NCBI GenBank assembly: GCA_963840725.1
Contig: CAWIZY010000018.1
Coordinates: 62,001 to 126,000, forward strand
From: CAVWDU01 sp963840725
GTDB taxonomy: Bacteria > Pseudomonadota > Gammaproteobacteria > Pseudomonadales > Halieaceae
Direction: 5' to 3'
Length of the DNA: 64,000 nucleotides
Shown here piece by piece: positions 32,823 through 40,904 of the stretch. Below the pieces are notes generated by a model, which was not told the origin of the DNA, did no database searches, and saw nothing but the letters and a program-made list of their open reading frames with translations. The position numbers and the translations under genes were made by a program. The first letter of the stretch is position 1, and every line of letters starts with the position of its first letter.

Positions 32823-35405
32823 ATGTTATCCCATCTCGTCAAGACGCTTTTCACGGGCGCCCTCGTTGCGTTCTCTCTTGCCAACACCGTACATGGGCAA
32901 CCCGCCGATGACGGGGTGTGGACTTCGTTGCCGCCCGGCTTGTCGAACAGGGCAAACCTGCCGCCAGGCAAAGGCATCTACCAGCTCAACCACGGAGCCC
33001 TGCAGCGCTTGCTGGCCAAGGCGCCGGCGGAAGGAGCGGTGTCCCGCGGCGGCGGTGTGCTGCTCTCCCTTCCCAGCAGCGACGGGAAACTGGTGTCATT
33101 TCGGGTCCAGCAATCACCGATCATGGCGCCGGAACTCGCCGCACGCTATCCGGGCATCGAGACCTTTAGCGGCCAGGCCGTTGGCGATGCCTCCACCAGC
33201 GTTCGCTTCAGCCGCACGGTTCACGGTTTTCAGGCCACGATCGTCAGGCCGGGTGGGGTGACGTTCGTCTCACCCACTACCCGCGGCGACCTGGACAACT
33301 ACGCGGTGACGACGATAGAAGATGAGCCGGAAACGAGCTTCCAGTGCCTGGTGGATGCCTTCGCACCGGGCCTTGGCGAGGCCGCCCCCTCACTCGCAGG
33401 CCCGATTGCCGCCGCCGGGCTCGCGCCCGCCGGTGACACGCTTAGGACCTATCGGCTCGCAGTGGCGGCCACTGGCGAATATACCAGTAATTTCGCCGAC
33501 CCGGAGGCCGCGCTGGGTGCGATTGCGACCGTCGTCAACGGAATCAATGCGATCTACGAGGTCGAGGTCTCGGTGCGCCTGGTGCTGGTGGCAGACAACG
33601 ACCAGATCGTCTACGGCGACCCGGACACCGACCCGTTCCCGCTAGCGGACAAGAACGGTGAAACTCAGGCAGCCATCGACATGGACATCGGAGACGCGAA
33701 TTACGATATCGGCCACCTGTTCCACCTCGCAGGTAACAGCATCTCCGGCAATGCCGGCTGCATCGGCTGCGTATGCACCACCGGCAGCAAGGGCAGTGCC
33801 TGGAGCCAGGGACCAAACCCCACCAACGGTAACTTCATTTTCCTGGTCGCCCACGAGATGGGCCACCAGCACGGCGGCAGGCACACGTTCAACGGGCAGT
33901 CCTGTCCCGCCGGAGCCTGGTCGTCGAGCTCGGCCTGGGAGCCGGGTAGCGGTACCACGATCATGTCCTATTCCAGCATTTGCGGTGCAGACAACGTGCT
34001 GGGCGGCCAGGTAGGCGACCTGTATTTCCACGCTGGCAGCCGGCAGGAAATCACGGGCTATACCCAGGCAGGCGGGGGCAGCGCTTGCGGTGTCACGGCT
34101 GCCACCGGCAACGGCATTCCCTCAGTCGACGCGGGACTTGACTACACCATTCCACGCGGCACTCCATTCGAGTTGGCCGCCGTGGGCGATGACCCGGACG
34201 GTGATGCCCTAACATATACCTGGGAGCAGATGGACCTCGGCAACCGCGACCCGCTAAACACCGTTGACGACGGCATGATCCCGCTGTTCCGCTCCTTCCC
34301 GCCGTCAATGGCGGAGACCCGCACATTTCCCAACTTCGAGGATTTGCTGGCGGGTTCATCCAGCCTGTTCCCGAACAAACTGGGCGAACAACTGCCCAGC
34401 CTGGACCGCATGCTGACGTTTCGCGCCACGGCTCGTGACAACCGGGCGGGCGGTGGCGGCGCGGATGACGACGATGTCACACTGACGGTAGTAGGCGCCC
34501 CCTTCTTTATTACCTCGCCCTCTGCGGGCGGTGGCCTGGAGTGCAACGCTCCCAGCGACGTGACCTGGAGCGTGGGTGGAGGTAACTTGGCGGCGAACGT
34601 AGATGTGCTGCTGTCGATAGATGGCGGCGGTAGCTTCCCGGCCGTGCTGGCCTCCAATACCCCCAACGACGGGGCCGAGACCGTGCCCGGACCGGCCTCG
34701 CTGGTGGCGGATGCGCGATTGCGCATCAACGCGCTGGGCAACGTGTTCTTCGCCCTCTCAGACCAGATCGCAGTCCAGGACACCCTGGCGCCCAGCGTGA
34801 GCTGCCCGGCCGACGTGGTGGTCGAATGCACCGGTAACAACGGCATTGAACGCAGCGACTCGCAGCTGACCGCTTTTTTTAGCGGGGCATCCGCGACCGA
34901 CGCTTGTGACGCGGCTCTGCCGCCGCCCTCAGACGACGCGCCCGACCTGCTGCCCCTGGGCGACAACCCGGTGGGCTTCTCTACCACCGACGCATCGGGC
35001 AACACCGGTTCGTGCTCGGCCACGGTCAGCGTCGTGGACACCACGCCGCCGACGATCAGCGTATCGCTGACACCCGACCAGTTGTTCCCCGCACCCAACC
35101 ACAAGCTGCGCAATATCCGGGCGACGGTCGAAGTAGGGGACAGCTGCGACCCGAACCCAAGCGTGGTCCTGGCCTCGATCACCAGCAATGAGCCCGACAA
35201 CGGGACCGGCGATGGTGACACGGAGAACGATATCCAGAACGCCGAGATCGGTACCGAGGATTACCGCTTCTCATTGCGCGCCGAACGCGCCGGTTCCGGC
35301 GATGGTCGTATCTATACGGTGACCTACACGGTGACCGACGGCTCGGGCAACACCGGCACCGCCAGTGCGACCGTCTCGGTGGCAAAAAGCGCCTCGAATA
35401 AATAA
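32823..35405 (+). CDS. secreted reprolysin-like zinc metallopeptidase with HYR-type C-terminus
   Basis: An 860-residue exported protease. The signal peptide ends near NTVHGQ. A propeptide-like region follows, and then the catalytic domain with the extended zinc motif HEMGHQHGGRH at residues 344-354 and the Met-turn TIMSYSSICG, the hallmark of metzincins of the reprolysin/M12B-like group. The C-terminal third holds HYR-like repeats, one from about APSVSCPADVVVECTG to SCSATVSVVD and a second related domain to the end. Such domains bind ligands or surfaces. AAGGGG precedes the ATG. No dedicated secretion genes are adjacent. Its neighbours to the right are gene fragments, suggesting arrival by recombination. 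Confidence 0.9.
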   Translation: MLSHLVKTLFTGALVAFSLANTVHGQPADDGVWTSLPPGLSNRANLPPGKGIYQLNHGALQRLLAKAPAEGAVSRGGGVLLSLPSSDGKLVSFRVQQSPIMAPELAARYPGIETFSGQAVGDASTSVRFSRTVHGFQATIVRPGGVTFVSPTTRGDLDNYAVTTIEDEPETSFQCLVDAFAPGLGEAAPSLAGPIAAAGLAPAGDTLRTYRLAVAATGEYTSNFADPEAALGAIATVVNGINAIYEVEVSVRLVLVADNDQIVYGDPDTDPFPLADKNGETQAAIDMDIGDANYDIGHLFHLAGNSISGNAGCIGCVCTTGSKGSAWSQGPNPTNGNFIFLVAHEMGHQHGGRHTFNGQSCPAGAWSSSSAWEPGSGTTIMSYSSICGADNVLGGQVGDLYFHAGSRQEITGYTQAGGGSACGVTAATGNGIPSVDAGLDYTIPRGTPFELAAVGDDPDGDALTYTWEQMDLGNRDPLNTVDDGMIPLFRSFPPSMAETRTFPNFEDLLAGSSSLFPNKLGEQLPSLDRMLTFRATARDNRAGGGGADDDDVTLTVVGAPFFITSPSAGGGLECNAPSDVTWSVGGGNLAANVDVLLSIDGGGSFPAVLASNTPNDGAETVPGPASLVADARLRINALGNVFFALSDQIAVQDTLAPSVSCPADVVVECTGNNGIERSDSQLTAFFSGASATDACDAALPPPSDDAPDLLPLGDNPVGFSTTDASGNTGSCSATVSVVDTTPPTISVSLTPDQLFPAPNHKLRNIRATVEVGDSCDPNPSVVLASITSNEPDNGTGDGDTENDIQNAEIGTEDYRFSLRAERAGSGDGRIYTVTYTVTDGSGNTGTASATVSVAKSASNK

Positions 35406-35417
35406 GCGTTGAACCGC

Positions 35418-35440
35418 CCCCCGGGTGTCAAAACCGGGGG
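35418..35440 (+). terminator. GC-rich hairpin after the protease gene
   Basis: CCCCCGG (35418-35424) pairs with CCGGGGG (35434-35440) around a 9-base loop, 13 bases after the protease stop. There is no T-run, so it is at best a weak or factor-assisted terminator. Confidence 0.4.
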
Positions 35441-35690
35441 CAAGGCATACCTTCGCCAGCTGCTGTGAAGAGAGAATGGCCAGCCCGCTACGCTTGCGTT
35501 TATAGTCGAGCAGGCTGTGGATGATGTAATCGCCCTCTGCACCGTTTATCAACAAGGGCTCCTCAACGATAATACTGTTGCCGTAGTCGAAGCGCTGCTC
35601 ATGCCCGGTAAGGGGGTCGATGCGAACGACCGCCGAGGCCAGAGACGATGGGCTGTTTCCTTGTCCACCGGCACCGAACCACGAGGCGCC
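35440..35690 (-). pseudogene. carotenoid oxygenase gene fragment
   Basis: On the minus strand an open frame encodes about 85 residues that read like the C-terminal part of a carotenoid cleavage dioxygenase/RPE65-family enzyme. There is a VVRIDPLTGHEQRFDYG segment, then EEPLLIN, then IIHSLLDYKRKRSGLAILS, then LAKVCL. Family members continue here into the last iron-binding His (PHR..GFHG), which is missing: the similarity ends at the hairpin after the protease gene. The N-terminal four fifths are also missing, replaced by the histidine kinase remnant on the other strand. I judge it a dead remnant. The assignment is by pattern memory only and needs a database comparison. Confidence 0.6.
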
Positions 35691-36159
35691 GGAGTCGCTG
35701 CGTCCGACCATCAGTCAATGTCAGTCTCTGGCGGCGGATCTGCTGGAGAATATTCGAGGGATCGTCAGGCGTATGTCACAACAGCAGCGCGACGACCTGG
35801 CCGCCACGATTGTCCAGTTAGCGGCCGTGACACCGGGTGTTGAGGTGCTGATTCGCCCACCGCTGCCGACACTGCCTGGCCCACTGGGTCAGCAACTGGT
35901 GTTCTGTGTTCAGGAAGGCTTACACAACGCAATTCGCCACGGTGGTGCAACGCAGATAATCATTGCCTGGGGGGACAGTGCTTTGCATATCTCGGACAAC
36001 GGCAGAGGCCTGCGCGGTCGTGGGGTTGCGCGGGGTTTTGGGCTTGAAAACATCGACAAGCGGCTGGCGCCCTTTGAGGGGCATGGTACCTTGTCCGCAT
36101 CCAGCGAGCTGGGTGGCTGTGAGCTGGCTTTGCGGCTGGCGCCGGAGACAAGGGGATGA
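35620..36159 (+). CDS. truncated NarX/DesK-type sensor histidine kinase, ATPase domain only
   Basis: The frame encodes the tail of the dimerisation region (SLAADLLENIRGIVRRMSQQQ) and an intact HATPase_c domain. The ATPase boxes are visible: the N-box in CVQEGLHNAIRHGGA and the G-boxes SDNGRGLRGRGVARGFGLENI. The phospho-accepting His box, and any sensor domain, should lie upstream, but that DNA reads as an antisense carotenoid oxygenase fragment. Homology begins near 35705. The ATG at 35620 has AGGGGG only 3 bases upstream and may be fortuitous. It overlaps the response regulator by 4 bases, the normal operon arrangement, so this is a beheaded two-component kinase. Confidence 0.72.
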   Translation: MRTTAEARDDGLFPCPPAPNHEAPESLRPTISQCQSLAADLLENIRGIVRRMSQQQRDDLAATIVQLAAVTPGVEVLIRPPLPTLPGPLGQQLVFCVQEGLHNAIRHGGATQIIIAWGDSALHISDNGRGLRGRGVARGFGLENIDKRLAPFEGHGTLSASSELGGCELALRLAPETRG

Positions 36160-36782
36160 TCCGCATCGGGCTGGCAGACGATCAGGCATTGGTGCGGGAG
36201 GGCATCGCCCGGCTGATCGAACTCTCGGGCGTGGCGATCACCGTCTGGCAATGTGAGAACGGAGAGGCGGCGTTAGAGCAGCTGCAGTCCGAGCCAGTCG
36301 ATGTGCTGGTTTGCGATATCCGGATGCCGGGAATGGATGGTATTACGCTGGTCAGGCGACTGCGAGCCGCGGGCAGTGTGCAGCCGGTGCTGGTGCTCAC
36401 CACTTTCGATGACCACCAGCTCTTCCTCGATGCGCTGGCGGCGGGTGCCAATGGCTTTTTACTCAAGGATGTGAGTCTGGAGAAGCTGGTGAGCGCGATT
36501 GAAACGGTAGCCGCCGGTGGGTTTATCGCTGAACCCAGGTTAGTGTCCCAGGTCAGCACTGGCATTGCCGATGCTCCGCCGGCGGACCGTGATCTGCTTT
36601 CCGCCAAGGAACGTGAGGTGCTCAGATTGATCGCCGGCGGCCTGTCTAATCGTGAGATTGCCGGGGTTGTCCACCTCGCCGAGGGCACGGTCAAGAACCG
36701 CGTCTCCGAAATACTGTTAAAGCTCGATTGCCGGGATCGCACCCAGGCCGTGTTGTATGCGATCCACTGGGGCCTCATTTAG
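36156..36782 (+). CDS. NarL/LuxR-type response regulator
   Basis: A 208-residue two-component regulator. The receiver domain has the acidic pair Asp8-Asp9, the phosphorylation site Asp54 in VCDIRMPGMDG, the switch Thr in VLTTFDD and the conserved Lys in GFLLKDVSLE. The C-terminal GerE/LuxR helix-turn-helix runs through LSAKEREVLRLIAGGLSNREIAGVVHLAEGTVKNRVSEI. Its start overlaps the stop of the kinase remnant. The regulator itself looks intact, so with the partner kinase beheaded it may be orphaned, driven by another kinase, or active without phosphate. Target genes are unknown. Confidence 0.93.
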   Translation: MIRIGLADDQALVREGIARLIELSGVAITVWQCENGEAALEQLQSEPVDVLVCDIRMPGMDGITLVRRLRAAGSVQPVLVLTTFDDHQLFLDALAAGANGFLLKDVSLEKLVSAIETVAAGGFIAEPRLVSQVSTGIADAPPADRDLLSAKEREVLRLIAGGLSNREIAGVVHLAEGTVKNRVSEILLKLDCRDRTQAVLYAIHWGLI

Positions 36783-37951
36783 TGTAAACAAGCCCGCAGG
36801 GTCTGAATATCCCGGTAACGGCTGGGAATGTCGTCCCGCTCGGCGCAGGAGCGCAGATCCGCCAGCTTGCGCAGTGACTTGAGCATCACCGGCAGGGGCG
36901 GTCCGCTGGCGGTCAGCCCTGGCTGATCGGCCAATCCCTTGCTGTGTGCAGGGCCTTCGATAAATTTGGCCACCAGCTGCTCATGATGCTGTAGCGCCGT
37001 CCGTCCGTGGGCCTTGCAGGCCTCGAGAAACAAAGCCAGGTTGGTTTGAAACCAACTGGCATCGCTATGGGCCTCCATCTCGGCCAGAAAGCGGTCCATG
37101 AGGCTCTCTCGTCGCATACAATCGCGCAGGACCAGCTGGTCTTCGGGTGTCATGAAAAGGAATTTGTCGACCAACAGCTGTGCGTAATAGGCGTCGTCGG
37201 CGCGGCACAAGCCCAGCAACAGGTCGATCACATTGATACCGGCAAAATCCCCCGCGTTGGCGCCCCGATATTCGTGCATGCCCACACGATGAGGTTTGTA
37301 ATAGGGGCGCACACAGAAGAAAAAGCGGTCGGTGTCGAGTCGTTCGAACAATTCAGCGTTGGATTGGACGACATCCAGCAGGGCATCCGTCGCCACCCGC
37401 AACAAGTCGGCTGTTACCGGGTGGGAGACCCCCAGGGGCAGTGTGCGTCGCAGGGCTTCCGAGGCGCGAATATAGGCGAGGGCCGCCCGGGTGTTATAGG
37501 TGATAAACAACTCCTCATCGGCGAGTGCGGTGAAGGTTTTGTAGCGGCCGCCCACAGAGCGATTATGGGTTTCCAAATGGGCGGACGCGAAGCGCGGCAC
37601 CACCCCCAGGGAGGCACCCAGCTGCATGGCCAGCGCAGAGGCTTCAAGCAGGGGTGATTTGATTTCTCGAGAGGGTTCGGTAATGCCATGTCGCCGGCAG
37701 GCGGCCATATAAAAGCCGACATTGCCCAGCAGGTCGAACCCCGCCTCGAAGCCCTCGTCGGTATTGCCCTCCTGCAGCAGGTCGACAATGAACGCTTTGC
37801 CTTCTTCGACCAATTGTTCTTTTAAAGCATCGCCCACGCCATCGACAAGCTCCGGGTTGTCGGATTCGAAGTAGAGTGCCTCTAATTGCGTATTCAGACT
37901 GACAAAGTTACCGCGTATCCAGTTGTCGAATCGTGCTGTTTTTATGGTCAT
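36779..37951 (-). CDS. PrnB-like DUF1864 protein (indoleamine dioxygenase superfamily)
   Basis: A 390-residue soluble protein. The segment FFCVRPYYKPHRVGMHEY with the following DFAGINVIDLLLGLCRADDAYY recalls PrnB, the heme enzyme that rearranges chlorotryptophan in pyrrolnitrin synthesis, and the DUF1864 family, both in the indoleamine 2,3-dioxygenase superfamily. RFASAHLETHNRSV and SVGGRYKTFTALADEELF match the region before the heme pocket in that family. I infer a heme-binding oxygenase-like protein, perhaps acting on an indole or aromatic amine. No other pyrrolnitrin gene is present. It converges with the response regulator and has about 100 bases of promoter space to the right. Confidence 0.68.
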   Translation of the reverse strand: MTIKTARFDNWIRGNFVSLNTQLEALYFESDNPELVDGVGDALKEQLVEEGKAFIVDLLQEGNTDEGFEAGFDLLGNVGFYMAACRRHGITEPSREIKSPLLEASALAMQLGASLGVVPRFASAHLETHNRSVGGRYKTFTALADEELFITYNTRAALAYIRASEALRRTLPLGVSHPVTADLLRVATDALLDVVQSNAELFERLDTDRFFFCVRPYYKPHRVGMHEYRGANAGDFAGINVIDLLLGLCRADDAYYAQLLVDKFLFMTPEDQLVLRDCMRRESLMDRFLAEMEAHSDASWFQTNLALFLEACKAHGRTALQHHEQLVAKFIEGPAHSKGLADQPGLTASGPPLPVMLKSLRKLADLRSCAERDDIPSRYRDIQTLRACLH

Positions 37952-38054
37952 TGTCGACTCCTGTCTTATTGAGTATCAGGGCGGTTCCGCGCTCCCCTGT
38001 TACAACAAATGTATCTTCACCAGGTGGGTGATCACACTACATGTGTTCACCAAT

Positions 38055-39242
38055 TTACGTGTGCCCCAATTTATGGGTCACCGCCCGCTGGTGAGCGAGC
38101 AGGGGTATCAGGATAAACAGGTAGGACGCCAGAAATAAGCCGATGCCGGTGTAGATAACCCGCGAGTAGTCGCCGTCTGACAACAGCGAGGCCGCGAGTG
38201 CGGGGCCGACGGCGAGCCCCAGCATCTGTGCCGCTACCGCATAGACCACGACACGGCCGTGTTGGTCAAAGCTGGCCATAGCCGCAAGCAGAAAGGGGTG
38301 GGTCATGTTCCAGGCAAAATTGTAGACGCAAACGGTGAGGGTGTAGAGCAGCGCGGAAAACGGCCCGAGCAGGGTGGTCAGCACCAGGCTGCCGCCGATA
38401 ATCCCGATGGCGAGGGGCAAAGCGCGCCCGAAGCGGCGCCCAACAACTGCCGCTACGAAGGCTCCGGCGATGCCGAGAAACTGGGATAGCATCAACCCGT
38501 TGGCGACTGCCTGCTCACTGGCTCCGCCGTCCAGGCCGATCAGGAACAAATAGGCCCAGATCACGCCCTGGCCAAAAAAATAGGTAAACATGGCCAGGAT
38601 TGCCAACAGCCGCAGGGTGCCACTCAGGTCTACGGCGTCGGCCTCTACCTGCAGGTGTTCAGCGCCCGCCTCGGGCAGGAAGCGCACAAACAGGTAGCCA
38701 CTGGCGCCAAAAATGGCAAAGAACAGGATGACCCCGGTCATGCCCACCAGATTGAAGGCAGTCGGCATGATCCAGAGCCCCAGGGCGCCGTAGGTCAGCA
38801 CGCCCATAATCAGATAGCCGAAGTTGCGGTCGGTAAGCCGGGTCAGGCCGACGATGGTGAAACTCAGCGAGACCAGGCCGCCTGAGCCGAGGCCGACGAC
38901 AAACCGGGTGGCTGCGAAGGGGAGCATTGCGTGGCTGGCTAGTGATAAGAGGTTCCCCGCGACAAACAGTAGCAAAGACAGCTGCAGTATCCGGTGCCAA
39001 TTATAGTGATGGCCACCCAGGGCCAGCACCACCGTGGTGACGGCGATACCCCAGATTTCGGCGGAGGCGATGTAGCCGGCCTGTTGCTCAGTGAAGCCGG
39101 AAAACTGCACCAGTCCCTGGATAAAGCCGGGCTGGACAATAAAAACCGCAGCGCCGATCACCGACAGATAGATGGTGGCGAACAGTGACCAACGACTATT
39201 GACGTCGACCCGGGTAGATGTGCTGGCATTGACTGTTTGCAT
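38055..39242 (-). CDS. MFS transporter
   Basis: A 395-residue major facilitator superfamily permease with about twelve transmembrane helices. The first is FATIYLSVIGAAVFIVQPGFI, and a helix 4-5 region GLGSGGLVSLSFTIVGLTRL is present. Substrate cannot be read from sequence. It is divergent from a LuxR-type regulator gene 70 bases away, which probably controls it. Downstream on the same strand lies the PrnB-like gene, and to the right an amino-alcohol-type operon. I infer a role in taking up or exporting a compound handled by one of these. No motif marks it as a known drug exporter. Confidence 0.88.
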   Translation of the reverse strand: MQTVNASTSTRVDVNSRWSLFATIYLSVIGAAVFIVQPGFIQGLVQFSGFTEQQAGYIASAEIWGIAVTTVVLALGGHHYNWHRILQLSLLLFVAGNLLSLASHAMLPFAATRFVVGLGSGGLVSLSFTIVGLTRLTDRNFGYLIMGVLTYGALGLWIMPTAFNLVGMTGVILFFAIFGASGYLFVRFLPEAGAEHLQVEADAVDLSGTLRLLAILAMFTYFFGQGVIWAYLFLIGLDGGASEQAVANGLMLSQFLGIAGAFVAAVVGRRFGRALPLAIGIIGGSLVLTTLLGPFSALLYTLTVCVYNFAWNMTHPFLLAAMASFDQHGRVVVYAVAAQMLGLAVGPALAASLLSDGDYSRVIYTGIGLFLASYLFILIPLLAHQRAVTHKLGHT

Positions 39243-39312
39243 GGACAGGTCCGGCTGTTATTCTCTCAATCAGTATGGGCCAGCCAGTGCGACGGCACCA
39301 TCGACCGAAAGT

Positions 39313-40014
39313 ATGACAGAGACGGCAGCCCAGGAAAATTTCCCCAACCACTTCCAGCGTGAAAGCCTGGAACTGGTCAACAGTCTGCTACCGTTAAGTT
39401 CCTCCGGGTTTTACCTGGTGGGTCCCGATATGCAACATCGGGATGTGGTCATGCGTGATATGCCCGTGACCACCGACCGGGATTACCGCGAAAACTACAG
39501 TCAGCTTGACCCACTCAATCCCACCGCTTTTGTTGGCACGGATGTCAGGGTGGCAGCGCTGGATGAACAGTTGCCAGAACGCGAGTTACTGGCCTCTCGG
39601 TATTATCGAGAGTTTATGCAGCCGCTCGGTCATCGCCATGTGGCAGATATGTTCCTCCGCTATGGGCAGGATATCATTGCCGTGCTCACCATGCTGCGAG
39701 ACGCCCAACAGGGCCATTTCACCGCCGGAGAATTGTCCCTGCTGCGCAAGTTACAGCCCTTTCTGGAATACACGCTCAATCGACTCTATCTGCCGCGACG
39801 CTATCGTCAGCGCCACAGCGCGCAAACGAAATATGGCCTGACTGACCGGGAGCTGGATGTGGTTGAATTCATGATCGGCGGCGCCAGCAATAAGGCTATC
39901 GCCCATGAACTGGGGCTTAGCCTGGCCACCGTGAAGACCCATATTCAGCATATCTTCCAGAAAACGGACGTGCCTTCCCGCGCTATACTCAGTGCGCGGC
40001 TGCTGGGTGATTGA
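39313..40014 (+). CDS. LuxR-family transcriptional regulator
   Basis: A 233-residue regulator whose C-terminal GerE helix-turn-helix (LTDRELDVVEFMIGGASNKAIAHELGLSLATVKTHIQHIF) is clear. The N-terminal 150 residues form a possible sensing domain that I cannot assign to the autoinducer-binding or receiver families; there is no phosphorylatable Asp pattern. I chose the ATG at 39313. The frame is open to 39172, but that would run into the divergent MFS gene. The ribosome site is weak. It likely controls the MFS gene and perhaps the SDR operon that starts 100 bases after it. Confidence 0.88.
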   Translation: MTETAAQENFPNHFQRESLELVNSLLPLSSSGFYLVGPDMQHRDVVMRDMPVTTDRDYRENYSQLDPLNPTAFVGTDVRVAALDEQLPERELLASRYYREFMQPLGHRHVADMFLRYGQDIIAVLTMLRDAQQGHFTAGELSLLRKLQPFLEYTLNRLYLPRRYRQRHSAQTKYGLTDRELDVVEFMIGGASNKAIAHELGLSLATVKTHIQHIFQKTDVPSRAILSARLLGD

Positions 40015-40115
40015 GGCTCATCATGTCGAAGAGGCGCTCATCCTTTTGACTGATAGTCCCCATCAAACGACTGTACTAGACTCGTTTGGGACAATGACAA
40101 TCAGGGGGAAACAAC

Positions 40116-40904
40116 ATGCTCGGAGATCTCGCAGGTAGGGTAGCTATCGTGACGGGTGCCGGCCAGGGTATTGGCGAGGGCATTGCGACAGTGTTCGCCG
40201 CTGCCGGCGCGAAGGTGGTGGTGGCAACACGAACCGCAGGCAATGGCCAGGAAACGGTTGACCGTATTGTCGGGGCCGGCGGCGAGGCGCTCCTTGTCCA
40301 GTGCGATGTTGGCACGCGGGCCGCGGTTGAGGCGATGGTTGCATCCACTGTGGCACATTTCGGTCGCGTCGATATCGGTGTTCACAATGCCGCTGTATAC
40401 CCCTTGCATACGGTCGAGGAATTGACTGACGAAGTGCTCGATACAACGCTGGCGGTTAACATGAAAGCTGCATTCTGGCTGACCCAGTGCTGTCTGCCCC
40501 ATTTTCGCAGCCAGGGTGGTGGCCGGCTGTTGTTTACCTCTTCCGTCACCGGGCCGCGTGTCGCCATGCCCGGCACGGCTCATTACGCTATGTCCAAAGG
40601 CGGGATGAACGGCTTTATTCGGACCGCCGCGCTGGAGTACGCGCGCGAGAATATCACCGTCAATGGCGTCGAACCCGGTTACATACTGACCCAGGCCATG
40701 TCGGCCCTGGGCGACGAGAGCGAACTTGCGGCCATGGCAAAGTGCATTCCCCAGGGCCACCTCGGGGTCCCGGAGGATATCGCCAACACGATGCTGTTCC
40801 TCGCCTCGGATGAGGCGCGCTATATTACCGGGCAAACCATCGTTGTGGATGGCGGCTCTACACTGCCTGAAAGTCAGGTTGTGATGGACGGTTTCTATGA
40901 CTGA
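40116..40904 (+). CDS. short-chain dehydrogenase/reductase
   Basis: A 262-residue classical SDR. The NAD(P) motif VTGAGQGIGEG is at residues 12-22 and NAA at 91-93. The catalytic residues are Ser142 or 143, Tyr157 and Lys161 in TSSVTG and HYAMSKGG, and the PG motif is in VEPGYILT. GGGGGA lies upstream of the ATG. It is the first gene of a tight three-gene unit; its stop overlaps the aminotransferase-like gene by 8 bases. In that setting it probably oxidises a hydroxyl group or an aldehyde-derived alcohol in the same catabolic route, but the substrate is unknown. Confidence 0.92.
   Translation: MLGDLAGRVAIVTGAGQGIGEGIATVFAAAGAKVVVATRTAGNGQETVDRIVGAGGEALLVQCDVGTRAAVEAMVASTVAHFGRVDIGVHNAAVYPLHTVEELTDEVLDTTLAVNMKAAFWLTQCCLPHFRSQGGGRLLFTSSVTGPRVAMPGTAHYAMSKGGMNGFIRTAALEYARENITVNGVEPGYILTQAMSALGDESELAAMAKCIPQGHLGVPEDIANTMLFLASDEARYITGQTIVVDGGSTLPESQVVMDGFYD

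Noticed and set aside
34142..35221. A 359-codon minus-strand open frame opposite the protease
   Set aside because: It mirrors the biased composition of the HYR-type domains on the other strand, and no motif is visible.
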